Source: Caldilineaceae bacterium
GTDB lineage: Bacteria > Chloroflexota > Anaerolineae > Caldilineales > Caldilineaceae
Assembly: GCA_028819675.1 (NCBI GenBank)
Contig: JAPPKT010000658.1
Location: 1-15,366 of the forward strand
Direction of reading: 5' to 3'
Length of the DNA: 15,366 nt
Part shown: piece after piece, positions 1 through 7,286 of the stretch
How the letters are laid out: the number at the start of each line of letters is the position of its first letter
Numbering within the stretch: position 1 is the stretch's first letter
Position numbers and translations under genes: made by a program
The notes under the pieces: model-generated
The model's input: the letters and a program-made list of their open reading frames with translations, nothing else
What the model was told of the DNA's origin: nothing
The model's database searches: none

Positions 1-581
1 GCCGGAACGTTCATGGTAAGAAAATAACAGAGCGGGAAAGTAAAGTCAACGATTCAGGGAGAGAGGGAGCGTCGGTGCTGCCCTTTTTGACTCCGGGCCT
101 GCAGTCGCTGTGCCGCCACAAGGTTTCTGATCGGAATGACGTGAATACAGGCGGGTGCAGGGACTTGGTTGACGATTATTGCCACGCCGACGACGGCCCC
201 GTATATGATCCCCATTTCAAAGGCGGTGGAACTCTCTTTTCCGTGTTGGAATACGCCATTTCGGGATGCTGAAGTGTGCATCGCAGATTTGTGGTGGGAA
301 CAGTCTGGCAGGGAATCAGTGCCCGCGGTGGCTGGAACTGTTTACCGTATTTGGGCGAGACGAATGCAGGGGCCGGGCCTGGCCGTACGGTGGAGTCCGT
401 CAGTTGGGGAGGGTGCGAGGGCAGGCACAAGGGCGAGGAGAGAGGGGAGAGGAGAGAGTAGTGAGGAACACCACTTCATTTGCAGGCAATTGGAAAGTAA
501 ACTGACCGTGGCTTGGTTTCTTCCAGAAGTATAGGAAAGTTCGCCCCAATATTGGGATGCACCCATGCTGAAAGTGCGCTT
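1..581. other. Gene-poor leader region, no convincing CDS
   Basis: I see no gene with a recognisable product, a good ribosome binding site and sustained coding character here. Several overlapping short open frames exist on both strands and none resembles a known family. The least poor is a minus-strand frame ending near 54, whose part from about 221 downward would encode a short hydrophobic stretch (GIIYGAVVGVAIIV) followed by a basic tail. It has no clear Shine-Dalgarno sequence. The stretch also holds a 24-base all-purine tract (435-458), an 8-bp palindrome CCGTACGG (383-390) and the palindrome listed separately at 545-556. It is probably the intergenic and regulatory region ahead of the transporter operon, possibly with degraded sequence. 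Confidence 0.5.
545..556. promoter_or_regulatory. 12-bp perfect palindrome, candidate operator
   Basis: CCCAATATTGGG is a perfect inverted repeat ending 25 bases before the candidate -35 box at 582. Its position just upstream of a promoter fits a regulator binding site for the transporter operon. No regulator gene is visible in the window, so the binding protein is unknown. A palindrome this short can arise by chance. Confidence 0.3.
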
Positions 582-608
582 TTGACATTCAGGCAACTCT
601 GGTAGAAT
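582..608 (+). promoter_or_regulatory. Candidate sigma70-type promoter for the ABC transporter operon
   Basis: A perfect TTGACA (582-587) is followed after 15 bases by TAGAAT (603-608), which matches the TATAAT consensus at five of six positions. The spacer is shorter than the usual 16-18 bases, which lowers confidence. Transcription from here would give a leader of roughly 170 bases before the first permease gene. That leader would contain the inverted repeats at 653-677 and 732-747. Confidence 0.4.
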
Positions 609-652
609 TCGGCTGTCCGTCAGTGAAATAGCCTATTGTTTTCTACGAAGTG

Positions 653-677
653 CGCTGGTGGAGCGCGGGCGCCAGCG
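653..677 (+). promoter_or_regulatory. Hairpin in the putative 5' leader
   Basis: CGCTGGTG (653-660) pairs with CGCCAGCG (670-677), giving an 8-bp stem with one G-T wobble and a 9-base loop. It is not followed by a T-tract, so it is not a typical intrinsic terminator. A second, shorter inverted repeat GCTCG/CGAGC (732-736, 743-747) lies nearer the gene. Either could be leader RNA structure or an operator half-site pair. Nothing identifies a known riboswitch. Confidence 0.25.
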
Positions 678-788
678 AGGCTACCGATCTTTCCCCCCGA
701 CGGCATTGACCACTGCATAGGAACTTGGCCTGCTCGAATCGACGAGCGCCAGATGAGAGTGTTTGGACGTGCCGAAAGGTAAAGCGTC

Positions 789-1778
789 ATGCTCTTGTTC
801 ATTGTCAAACGCCTGTTCCTGATGGTCCCTACCCTTGCGGTCATCTCCGTGATCTCCTACATCATCATCGAGTTACCCCCTGGAGATTACGTTTCAACCT
901 ACATCAACCAGTTGACTGAGACGGGCGATGTTCCCGACCACGTGATCGAGAATCTGCGCCACCAGTACGGGCTCAACCAGCCCTGGTACGTCCGCTATTG
1001 GAAGTGGATGACGCGCTTTGTGCGCGGCGACATGGGCTACTCGCTGGCCTGGCACCAGCCGGTCCGGGACCTGATCGGCGCGCGGCTGCTCTTGTCGATG
1101 ATGATTTCGTTCCTGTCGCTGATGTTTACGTGGGTAATGGCGTTCCCGATAGGGATCTATTCGGCTGTCAAACAGTACTCATTTGGCGACTACTTCTTTA
1201 CGTTCACCGGCTTCTTGGGGTTGGCCATCCCCAATTTTCTGCTGGCGCTGATCCTGATGTACCTGGCCCACAAGTATCTGGATACCGGTATTGGCGGCCT
1301 GTTCTCGAAGGAATATGACGGCGCGCCGTGGAGCTTCGGCAAGTTCATCGACCTGCTGGAGCATCTGGCCATTCCGATAATCATCATCGGGACAGCGGGG
1401 ACGGCGGGTACGATACGCGTGATGCGCGCGAATCTGCTGGACGAGCTTCAGAAGCCTTATGTCATGACGGCGCGGGCGAAAGGCTTGCAGTATTGGAAGC
1501 TGATCCTGCGTTATCCCGTCCGCCTGGCGCTAAACCCTTTCATCTCAACCGTCGGCTGGGTGCTGCCATCACTGATTGCGGGCGAAACGATCGTGTCGGT
1601 GGTGCTGTCCTTGCCAACGGCCGGCCCACTTTTTCTGCAGGCGCTGCTGGAAGAGGATATGTACCTGGCCGGTTCATTCGTCATGCTGGCGGCCAGCCTG
1701 ACCGTGATCGGCACACTGCTTTCGGACATTCTGTTGGCGGTCATCGATCCCAGAATTCGCTACGAAGGAACGGTTTGA
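789..1778 (+). CDS. ABC transporter permease, DppB/OppB type
   Basis: This is one of two inner-membrane permeases of a peptide/nickel/oligosaccharide-type importer (BPD_transp_1 family) that form the translocation channel together. The 329-residue protein has the usual length. It opens with a typical DppB start (first membrane helix about residues 8-28), then an extracytoplasmic loop including DMGYSLAWHQPV. Further hydrophobic segments lie near 99-122, 135-160, 190-210, 250-272 and 293-317. The cytoplasmic EAA-type loop that contacts the ATPase is seen around 218-240, with TARAKGLQYWKLILRY carrying the conserved glycine. The start is supported by AAAGGT at 775-780, eight bases before ATG. It is the first gene of a five-gene co-directional set. 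The family assignment is firm. The substrate cannot be read from this subunit. Confidence 0.95.
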   Translation: MLLFIVKRLFLMVPTLAVISVISYIIIELPPGDYVSTYINQLTETGDVPDHVIENLRHQYGLNQPWYVRYWKWMTRFVRGDMGYSLAWHQPVRDLIGARLLLSMMISFLSLMFTWVMAFPIGIYSAVKQYSFGDYFFTFTGFLGLAIPNFLLALILMYLAHKYLDTGIGGLFSKEYDGAPWSFGKFIDLLEHLAIPIIIIGTAGTAGTIRVMRANLLDELQKPYVMTARAKGLQYWKLILRYPVRLALNPFISTVGWVLPSLIAGETIVSVVLSLPTAGPLFLQALLEEDMYLAGSFVMLAASLTVIGTLLSDILLAVIDPRIRYEGTV

Positions 1779-1848
1779 TGGGGTGGTGAATGTAGAAGTC
1801 TCAGACTGACGGTTACTGAATCTCACTCACAGGAGCGCGACGGCAGCT

Positions 1849-3009
1849 ATGGATACAGAGAAAGCAGACCCCTCTGAAGCTGAGGCGTTGGCCGATCTGT
1901 TGCTGGAAGATGTGGATGACGAAGTCGAGGAGGCATACTATCTGGCGCCTCCTCTTGTGCTGACATGGCGCAAGTTCCGCAAGCATAATCTGGCCGTGAT
2001 TTCGGCAGTTGTACTCCTGATACTCTACCTGCTTGTTCTCTTTGCGGAGTTCATATCTCCGCATTCGCCTCACGAACGTCATGTCGAGTATGCGCAGGCG
2101 CCGCCGCAGCGCCTGCGTTTCATTGACAGCGAGGGAAGGTTCCATTTGCAGCCGTTCGTATACGGGACTGAACAGCAGATGGATGAAATGTTCATACGAA
2201 CTTACCCGCCGATCACAGACGAGATCTATCCTGTGCGGCTTTTTGTGCGCGGCGCCCCGTATAAGATGTGGAACTTCCTGCGGACAGACGTTCACCTGTT
2301 CGGCGCGGATCCGGAGGCCCCGCTGTTCCTGCTTGGAACGGATGGGGACGGGCGGGACCTGCTGTCGCGGCTGATCTTCGGCACACGTCTCTCGCTCTCG
2401 ATTGGACTTCTGGGCGTGGCGCTGAGCTTCCTACTGGGCATCATTATTGGCGGGATATCCGGCTACTTCGGCGGTGTGACGGATACAATCGTCCAGAGGT
2501 TTATCGAGATTCTGCGCGCATTTCCCAGCCTTCCCCTGTGGATGGCTCTGAGTGCGGCTTTACCGGCCAACTGGTCGGTGGTGCGCGTCTATTTCTTCAT
2601 TACATTGATTCTGTCGATTCTGGGCTGGACGGGCATGGCGCGGGTAGTGCGGGGCAAGTTTCTGGCGGTTCGCGAGGAGGCGTTTGTCAAGGCTGCGCGA
2701 CTGTCCGGGGCCAATACGGCGTGGATCATACGCAGGCATCTCGTGCCCTCCTTCATGAGCCATATCATTGCTGTGGCAACTCTGAGCGTTCCGGGCATGA
2801 TCATTGGCGAAACGACGCTCAGCTTTCTGGGTGTCGGGCTGCGTTCGCCCGCCATCAGCTGGGGCGTGCTGCTTCAGGACGCCCAGCAGGTCCAGGTGAT
2901 TGTGCGGCTGCCCTGGATGTTACTGCCCGCCGTGATGGTGGTCATTGCCGTACTCGCTTTCAACTTTGTGGGCGACGGTCTGCGCGATGCGGCTGATCCC
3001 TATCTTTAG
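1849..3009 (+). CDS. ABC transporter permease, DppC/OppC type, with enlarged loop
   Basis: This is the second channel subunit, partner of the preceding permease. The 386 residues are about 80-100 more than a usual DppC (about 300). The extra length comes from an acidic N-terminal tail (residues 1-30, rich in Asp/Glu) and a long extracytoplasmic segment (about 70-160) between the first helix (about 47-69) and the LLGTDGDGRD motif (161-170), which corresponds to the family's GTD..GRD motif. The EAA-type cytoplasmic loop is around 275-300 (EAFVKAARLSGANTAWIIRR). Hydrophobic segments follow near 181-205, 245-262, 302-325 and 355-373. AGGAG at 1831-1835 is the only ribosome-binding-like sequence and stands 13 bases from ATG, which is rather far. 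The gap after the first permease is 70 bases. The family is certain; the role of the enlarged loop is not known. Confidence 0.94.
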   Translation: MDTEKADPSEAEALADLLLEDVDDEVEEAYYLAPPLVLTWRKFRKHNLAVISAVVLLILYLLVLFAEFISPHSPHERHVEYAQAPPQRLRFIDSEGRFHLQPFVYGTEQQMDEMFIRTYPPITDEIYPVRLFVRGAPYKMWNFLRTDVHLFGADPEAPLFLLGTDGDGRDLLSRLIFGTRLSLSIGLLGVALSFLLGIIIGGISGYFGGVTDTIVQRFIEILRAFPSLPLWMALSAALPANWSVVRVYFFITLILSILGWTGMARVVRGKFLAVREEAFVKAARLSGANTAWIIRRHLVPSFMSHIIAVATLSVPGMIIGETTLSFLGVGLRSPAISWGVLLQDAQQVQVIVRLPWMLLPAVMVVIAVLAFNFVGDGLRDAADPYL

Positions 3010-3033
3010 GCGCTGTTGCGGGAGAGGGATGCA

Positions 3034-4053
3034 TTGACGGGCAACCTGCTCGAAGTCAGGGAACTGAAGACCTACTTCTTCACCGATGAGGGCATCGTCA
3101 AAGCGGTCGACGGAGTCAGCTTTGACCTCGCGCGCGGGCAGACGCTGGGCGTGGTGGGTGAAAGCGGCTGCGGAAAGAGCATCACCGCACAATCGATCAT
3201 GCGAATTGAACCGACGCCTGGCAAGGTGGTTGGCGGTGAGATTCTCTGGCAGCGCCAAGAGAACGGATCGCAGACAGATCTGGTGAAGCTGGAGCAGGAC
3301 GGCAGCGAGATAAGGGCGATACGCGGCGCCGAGATCGCGATGATCTTCCAGGAGCCGATGAGCTCCTTCAGCATGGTGCATACAGTCGGACAGCAGATCA
3401 TGGAAGCGGTGCAGCTTCATCAGGATGTGAGCCCGACAGATGCGCGTGACATCGCGGTCGAGATGTTGAGCAAGGTAGGCATTCCCGATCCTCTGCAACG
3501 GATCGACGAGTATCCCTTCCGGCTCAGCGGCGGGATGTTGCAGCGCGCCATGATCGCGATGGCCCTCTCCTGCAACCCCAACCTGCTCATCGCGGATGAG
3601 CCGACGACTGCGCTGGACGTGACGATCCAGGCCCAGATCCTCGATCTGATGAACCGCTCGCAGGAACAGCTGGGAATGGCCATCATGATCATCACCCACG
3701 ATCTGAGCGTGGTGGCGGAGATGGCTGACATCGTGGTCGTGATGTATTGGGGGCGCGTGGTTGAGCAGGCTTCGGTCAGGACCATCTTCCGTGCACCCAG
3801 ACATCCCTATACAGCCGGGCTGCAGCGGTCGATTCCCAAGCTGGGTGATGTCAAGAAGGAGCGGCTCAGTTCGATCAGAGGCGTTGTGCCCGACCCTTTC
3901 GCCAACTTGCAGGGCTGCCCCTACCATCCGCGTTGCCCTGACGCCATGAAGGGTGTGTGCGACGAGGGTTCGCCGCCGGCGCTGGTCGAGATCGAATTGG
4001 AGCACAATGTGGCCTGTTTTCTCTATCACGAAGAGCGGGTAGAGCCTGCGTAG
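3034..4053 (+). CDS. ABC transporter ATP-binding protein, DppD/OppD type
   Basis: This is a cytoplasmic ATPase that powers the importer as a heterodimer with the next gene's product. Counting from the TTG at 3034 (339 residues): Walker A GESGCGKS 42-49, Q-loop FQEPMSS, signature LSGGM 164-168, Walker B with D188-E189, and switch histidine H222 in ITHDLSVV. The C-terminal oligopeptide-transporter extension is present (HPYTAGL, then [10 protein letters not shown] with further Cys residues). In OppD/DppD homologues this cysteine cluster has been linked to an iron-sulphur site. Start choice: an upstream TTG at 3016 lies only six bases after the permease stop and has no ribosome binding site. TTG 3034 has GGGAGAGG (3020-3027) six bases before it, so it is preferred. 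All ATPase motifs look intact. Confidence 0.95.
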   Translation: MTGNLLEVRELKTYFFTDEGIVKAVDGVSFDLARGQTLGVVGESGCGKSITAQSIMRIEPTPGKVVGGEILWQRQENGSQTDLVKLEQDGSEIRAIRGAEIAMIFQEPMSSFSMVHTVGQQIMEAVQLHQDVSPTDARDIAVEMLSKVGIPDPLQRIDEYPFRLSGGMLQRAMIAMALSCNPNLLIADEPTTALDVTIQAQILDLMNRSQEQLGMAIMIITHDLSVVAEMADIVVVMYWGRVVEQASVRTIFRAPRHPYTAGLQRSIPKLGDVKKERLSSIRGVVPDPFANLQGCPYHPRCPDAMKGVCDEGSPPALVEIELEHNVACFLYHEERVEPA

Positions 4054-4069
4054 GGCGGAGCCAGACCAG

Positions 4070-5095
4070 ATGGAAAAAGTCCTCGTAGAATTGGTTGACG
4101 TCAAGAAGCATTTTCCCGTCACGCGCGGCGTGTTCAAGAAGGTGATCGGTCACGTCAAGGCGGTCGACGGGGTCAGTTTTGCGATCAGGGCGGGTGAGAC
4201 GTTCAGCCTGGTGGGGGAGAGCGGCTGCGGGAAGACGACGATTGGGAATCTGATCGTGAGGGCATTGCCGCCCAGCAGCGGCGAAATCCTGTTCCGGCAC
4301 AACGGCGACCTGGTGGATCTGGCAGGCCTCTCGGAGAAGGAACTTAAATCTCGTGGTATCCGCCGGGCGATGCAGATGATCTTCCAGGATCCCTTCTCCT
4401 CGCTGAACCCGCGCATGCGCGTGCTGGACGTGGTGGGCGAGCCGCTCATCGTCAACGAAATCGCCAGAGGTAAGGAGCTGGAAGATCGCGTCAGACAGCT
4501 GCTCGGGCAGGTGGGGCTGAAACCGCACTACCTGAAGCGCTATCCGCACGCGTTCAGCGGCGGGCAGCGACAGCGCATCGGTTTGGCCAGAGCCCTGGCG
4601 CTCAATCCCAGCCTGATCGTTGCCGATGAACCGGTGTCGGCGCTGGACGTGTCGATCCAGGCGCAGATTCTCAATCTTTTACAGGATTTGCAGGAGTCTT
4701 TTCAGCTGACATTTCTCTTCATCTCCCACGATTTGAGCGTCGTCGAGCATATCAGCGACAGGGTGGCGGTCATGTATGTGGGCAAGATTGTGGAACTGGC
4801 GGAAACGGAGGCTCTCTTTCGTCAGCCCATGCATCCATACACCGAGGCGCTGCTGTCGGCGGTGCCGCGTTCCGATCCGGATTCAGAAAAGGAGCGAATT
4901 CTCCTTTCAGGCGAGGTGGCCGACCCAGCCGATCCTCCGTTGGGCTGTGCCTTCCACCCCCGCTGCCCGTATCAGATTGAACGCTGCGCGAACGAGGAAC
5001 CGGTCTTGCAGGAGACCGAACCCGGTCACTTTGTCAGTTGCCATCGCACTGAGGAACTGCAGTTGACAGGGGTAGAGCCAGTCCAGTTGGGCTGA
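4070..5095 (+). CDS. ABC transporter ATP-binding protein, DppF/OppF type
   Basis: This is the second ATPase of the importer, 341 residues, normal for the family. Walker A GESGCGKT spans 49-56, the Q-loop is in [14 protein letters not shown], and the signature [12 protein letters not shown] starts at 162. Walker B has D186-E187, and the switch histidine H220 is in [13 protein letters not shown]. The segment [21 protein letters not shown] is typical of OppF/DppF N-termini. The C-terminal extension with [14 protein letters not shown] carries the cysteines seen in the partner ATPase. GGAG at 4057-4060 stands nine bases from ATG. Only 16 bases separate it from the previous gene, so the two are almost certainly co-transcribed. 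There is no sign of inactivation. Confidence 0.95.
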   Translation: MEKVLVELVDVKKHFPVTRGVFKKVIGHVKAVDGVSFAIRAGETFSLVGESGCGKTTIGNLIVRALPPSSGEILFRHNGDLVDLAGLSEKELKSRGIRRAMQMIFQDPFSSLNPRMRVLDVVGEPLIVNEIARGKELEDRVRQLLGQVGLKPHYLKRYPHAFSGGQRQRIGLARALALNPSLIVADEPVSALDVSIQAQILNLLQDLQESFQLTFLFISHDLSVVEHISDRVAVMYVGKIVELAETEALFRQPMHPYTEALLSAVPRSDPDSEKERILLSGEVADPADPPLGCAFHPRCPYQIERCANEEPVLQETEPGHFVSCHRTEELQLTGVEPVQLG

Positions 5096-5104
5096 GCACC
5101 GTTG

Positions 5105-5115
5105 AAGGAGGTGAT
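5105..5115 (+). promoter_or_regulatory. Shine-Dalgarno fully complementary to the 16S rRNA tail, upstream of the binding-protein start
   Basis: AAGGAGGTGAT is an 11-base full complement of the conserved 16S rRNA 3' end, yet it is 56 bases before the ATG at 5172. That ATG has its own AGAGGAG at 5157-5163 with an 8-base spacer. Nine bases after AAGGAGG lies CTG (5121), which is in frame with the ATG at 5172 with no stop between. The site may start a 17-residue-longer form of the binding protein or act as a ribosome standby site. An ATG at 5114 overlaps the site too closely to be used with it. Confidence 0.45.
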
Positions 5116-5171
5116 GCTTACTGCTCAATCGCGGTCAGCAATCCACCCTGTATCGAAGAGGAGCTGCAAGC

Positions 5172-7190
5172 ATGAAGAAAGAGATCTTTGCCAAGCGTGA
5201 CATTTCACGGCGTGAGTTTCTGCGCGTTTCCGGTGTGGCCGCAGCTGGCACGGTGCTTGTCGCTTGTGCGGGAGGCGAGCCGGCGGCCCCGGCCGAGGCG
5301 CCGGCAGACACAGCTGCAGAAGAAACTGCGCCTGCTGCGATGGAGAGCGCCAGCGGCTTCAAAGAAGCCCCGATGTTGGCCGAAATGGTCGCCAGCGGCG
5401 ACCTGCCACCGGTGGATGAGCGTCTTCCCATCAATCCGCTGGTACTACCTGTAATCGACGAAATCGGCAAGTATGGCGGCGACATCAACACTGCTGGGCT
5501 GCGCCCGCCTCCGTTCAATGGCTACAACCTGGGCAACTTCTCTGGGCAGACACTGGTCTTCTATGCCTGGGGCCTGCGCGGCGAGGTTGGCGAGGTTGTG
5601 CCGAATATCGCCGAATCGTTCGAGATCAACGAAGATTCCTCCTACTTCAAGGTCCACCTGCGTGAGGGCCTGAAGTGGTCGGATGGCGAGCCGTATGACG
5701 CTGAAGACGCTGCGTTTTACTGGAACAGCGTGCTGCAGAACGAGGAATTGCGCCCTGTCAAGCCTCCGGTCTACCTGAACTCGGACGACAGCCTGATGGA
5801 GTTCAACGTCATCGACAATTTCACGATTGAATTTGTCGCGGACACGCCAAAGCCGTGGTTCATGGACCGGCTGGCCTCCTACTGGTCGGGCGGCGATTTC
5901 TGCCGGCATCCCGAGCACTACATGACGCAGTTCCACCCGGACTTTGCGGACGAGGACGATCTCAACGGTCTGGTGAGCGATGGCGGCTTCAACAGTTGGA
6001 ATGAGCTGTTCGGCCACAAGGTCGGGCCTCACAATGTTGAGGGGCAGATCATGAAGCCCTACTTGCAGGGTTTCATCCCGACAAAGGTCGCCCCGGATAC
6101 GCCACCCTGGATCTGGGAACGCAACCCTTATTTCTGGGCCGTGGACGAAGAAGGCCAGCAGCTACCCTACATCGACCGCATCCTGCACACGCAGGTCAGC
6201 AAAGAAGTGCAGGAGTTGCAGGCCCTGACAGGTGACCTGGAGTATGTTTGCTGGCTCGACTTCAAGCTGCTGCCGGACTTTCTACAGGCGGAGGAGGAAG
6301 GGAAGTTGCGCGTGGTCAAGTTCTACTTCCCCGGTGACACGATGCTCAACGTCACCTTCAACCTGCATACCGAGGACGAGGCTCAGCGAGCGATCTACGA
6401 GGACATTCGCTTCCGCAAGGCGGTCTCACACGCGATCGACCGCGAGGAGATCGACCAGCTGAACTACTTCGGCACGGTCAGCCCGTCGCAGCCGATGCCG
6501 CCGCTGGGGTCGCCGACGCGGGCGGCAACGGAGCATCTGGCTACGCTTTACACCGAGTATGACCCGGAGATGGCCAACTCGCTGCTTGACGAGATCGGCC
6601 TCGACCAGCGCAACGCCGACGGCTGGCGGCTGCGCCCGGACGGGGAAGAACTGTTCATCAACTTCGTCCACTACGGGTGGACGGACGACACCGAGCTGGT
6701 GGTCGATCATCTGCAACAGGTTGGCATTCACGCCACAAACAGTTTCATCGACAGCCGGCTCTTCTGGGAACGGATGCGGGCGATCGACTGGGATGCCCTG
6801 ACGATTGGTGGAACGCCGACACACCCCTATATTCTGACGGCTCGACGCGGTTTCGTGCCCGACAAGAACGCAGGTCCCTACCCACTGTTCGGCCTCTACC
6901 TGGAGACCAACGGCGAAGAGGGACTTGAGCTCACGGGCGGGGCATTACAGAATCAGGAAAGGTGGCTGGCGCTTCAGTCAGAGACCGACCCGGAGAAACA
7001 GCTCCAGCTGGTGATCGACATCGTAACCACGGCCCGCGAGGAGCTCTGGAATATCGGCACGACGACCATGTCTCCGATTGTCGGCGTTGTGGACCCGTCG
7101 ATCAAGAACCTGCCGGATGAGATGTTCCTGGGCTGGGACAACACGATGGCCGATGTGTACCGACCGGAGACTATGTTCTTTGACCGGTAG
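5172..7190 (+). CDS. Tat-exported lipoprotein solute-binding protein (SBP_bac_5 family)
   Basis: This is the extracytoplasmic binding protein that captures the substrate and delivers it to the two permeases. The 672 residues make it longer than classical DppA/OppA (about 535). A twin-arginine signal is clear (SRREFLRVSG, residues 12-21). It is followed by a hydrophobic stretch and lipobox LVAC with Cys32, indicating Tat export and lipid anchoring. A low-complexity Ala/Pro/Glu linker runs to about residue 60. Family landmarks follow: PNIAESFEIN and HLREGLKWSDGEPYDAEDA (about 144-180), and RFRKAVSHAIDREEI (about 413-427). AGAGGAG at 5157-5163 supports the ATG start, although a CTG-initiated longer form is possible. 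It is the fifth gene of the transporter set, and the hairpin after it probably ends most transcripts. Tat export implies folding in the cytoplasm before secretion. Ligand candidates include oligosaccharides or peptides; the sequence does not decide. Confidence 0.93.
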   Translation: MKKEIFAKRDISRREFLRVSGVAAAGTVLVACAGGEPAAPAEAPADTAAEETAPAAMESASGFKEAPMLAEMVASGDLPPVDERLPINPLVLPVIDEIGKYGGDINTAGLRPPPFNGYNLGNFSGQTLVFYAWGLRGEVGEVVPNIAESFEINEDSSYFKVHLREGLKWSDGEPYDAEDAAFYWNSVLQNEELRPVKPPVYLNSDDSLMEFNVIDNFTIEFVADTPKPWFMDRLASYWSGGDFCRHPEHYMTQFHPDFADEDDLNGLVSDGGFNSWNELFGHKVGPHNVEGQIMKPYLQGFIPTKVAPDTPPWIWERNPYFWAVDEEGQQLPYIDRILHTQVSKEVQELQALTGDLEYVCWLDFKLLPDFLQAEEEGKLRVVKFYFPGDTMLNVTFNLHTEDEAQRAIYEDIRFRKAVSHAIDREEIDQLNYFGTVSPSQPMPPLGSPTRAATEHLATLYTEYDPEMANSLLDEIGLDQRNADGWRLRPDGEELFINFVHYGWTDDTELVVDHLQQVGIHATNSFIDSRLFWERMRAIDWDALTIGGTPTHPYILTARRGFVPDKNAGPYPLFGLYLETNGEEGLELTGGALQNQERWLALQSETDPEKQLQLVIDIVTTAREELWNIGTTTMSPIVGVVDPSIKNLPDEMFLGWDNTMADVYRPETMFFDR

Positions 7191-7234
7191 CCGGCGCGGT
7201 AGAGTCGCATTTGCGCCAATTTGAAATAGAACGC

Positions 7235-7266
7235 AGCAGGAGGTCTTTCGGGGCCTCCTGCTTCTT
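7235..7266 (+). terminator. Hairpin terminator with TTCG tetraloop
   Basis: AGCAGGAGG (7235-7243) pairs exactly with CCTCCTGCT (7254-7262). Inside it, TCT and GGG can add three pairs (T-G, C-G, T-G) that close a TTCG tetraloop (7247-7250), giving up to 12 bp. A short T-rich run TCTT follows (7263-7266). It lies 44 bases after the binding-protein stop and ends 20 bases before the next start codon. The T-tract is weak, so partial readthrough into the 915-residue gene is plausible and would set a lower expression level for it. Confidence 0.7.
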
Positions 7267-7286
7267 ATAAGGGGCTTGATCGGGCT

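Noticed and set aside
169..534. Plus-strand 121-codon frame in the leader region
   Set aside because: It has no ribosome binding site and no recognisable motif, and it runs through the low-complexity purine tract. Non-coding is more likely.
2920..4137. Minus-strand open frame of 405 codons across the two ATPase genes
   Set aside because: It is antisense to well-conserved Walker and signature motifs, is rich in His/Arg/Leu as expected for a shadow frame, and has no known family.
5114..5200. Small out-of-frame ORF from ATG 5114 next to the strong Shine-Dalgarno
   Set aside because: The ATG overlaps the Shine-Dalgarno itself, so spacing is wrong. The frame has about 29 codons and overlaps the binding-protein gene.
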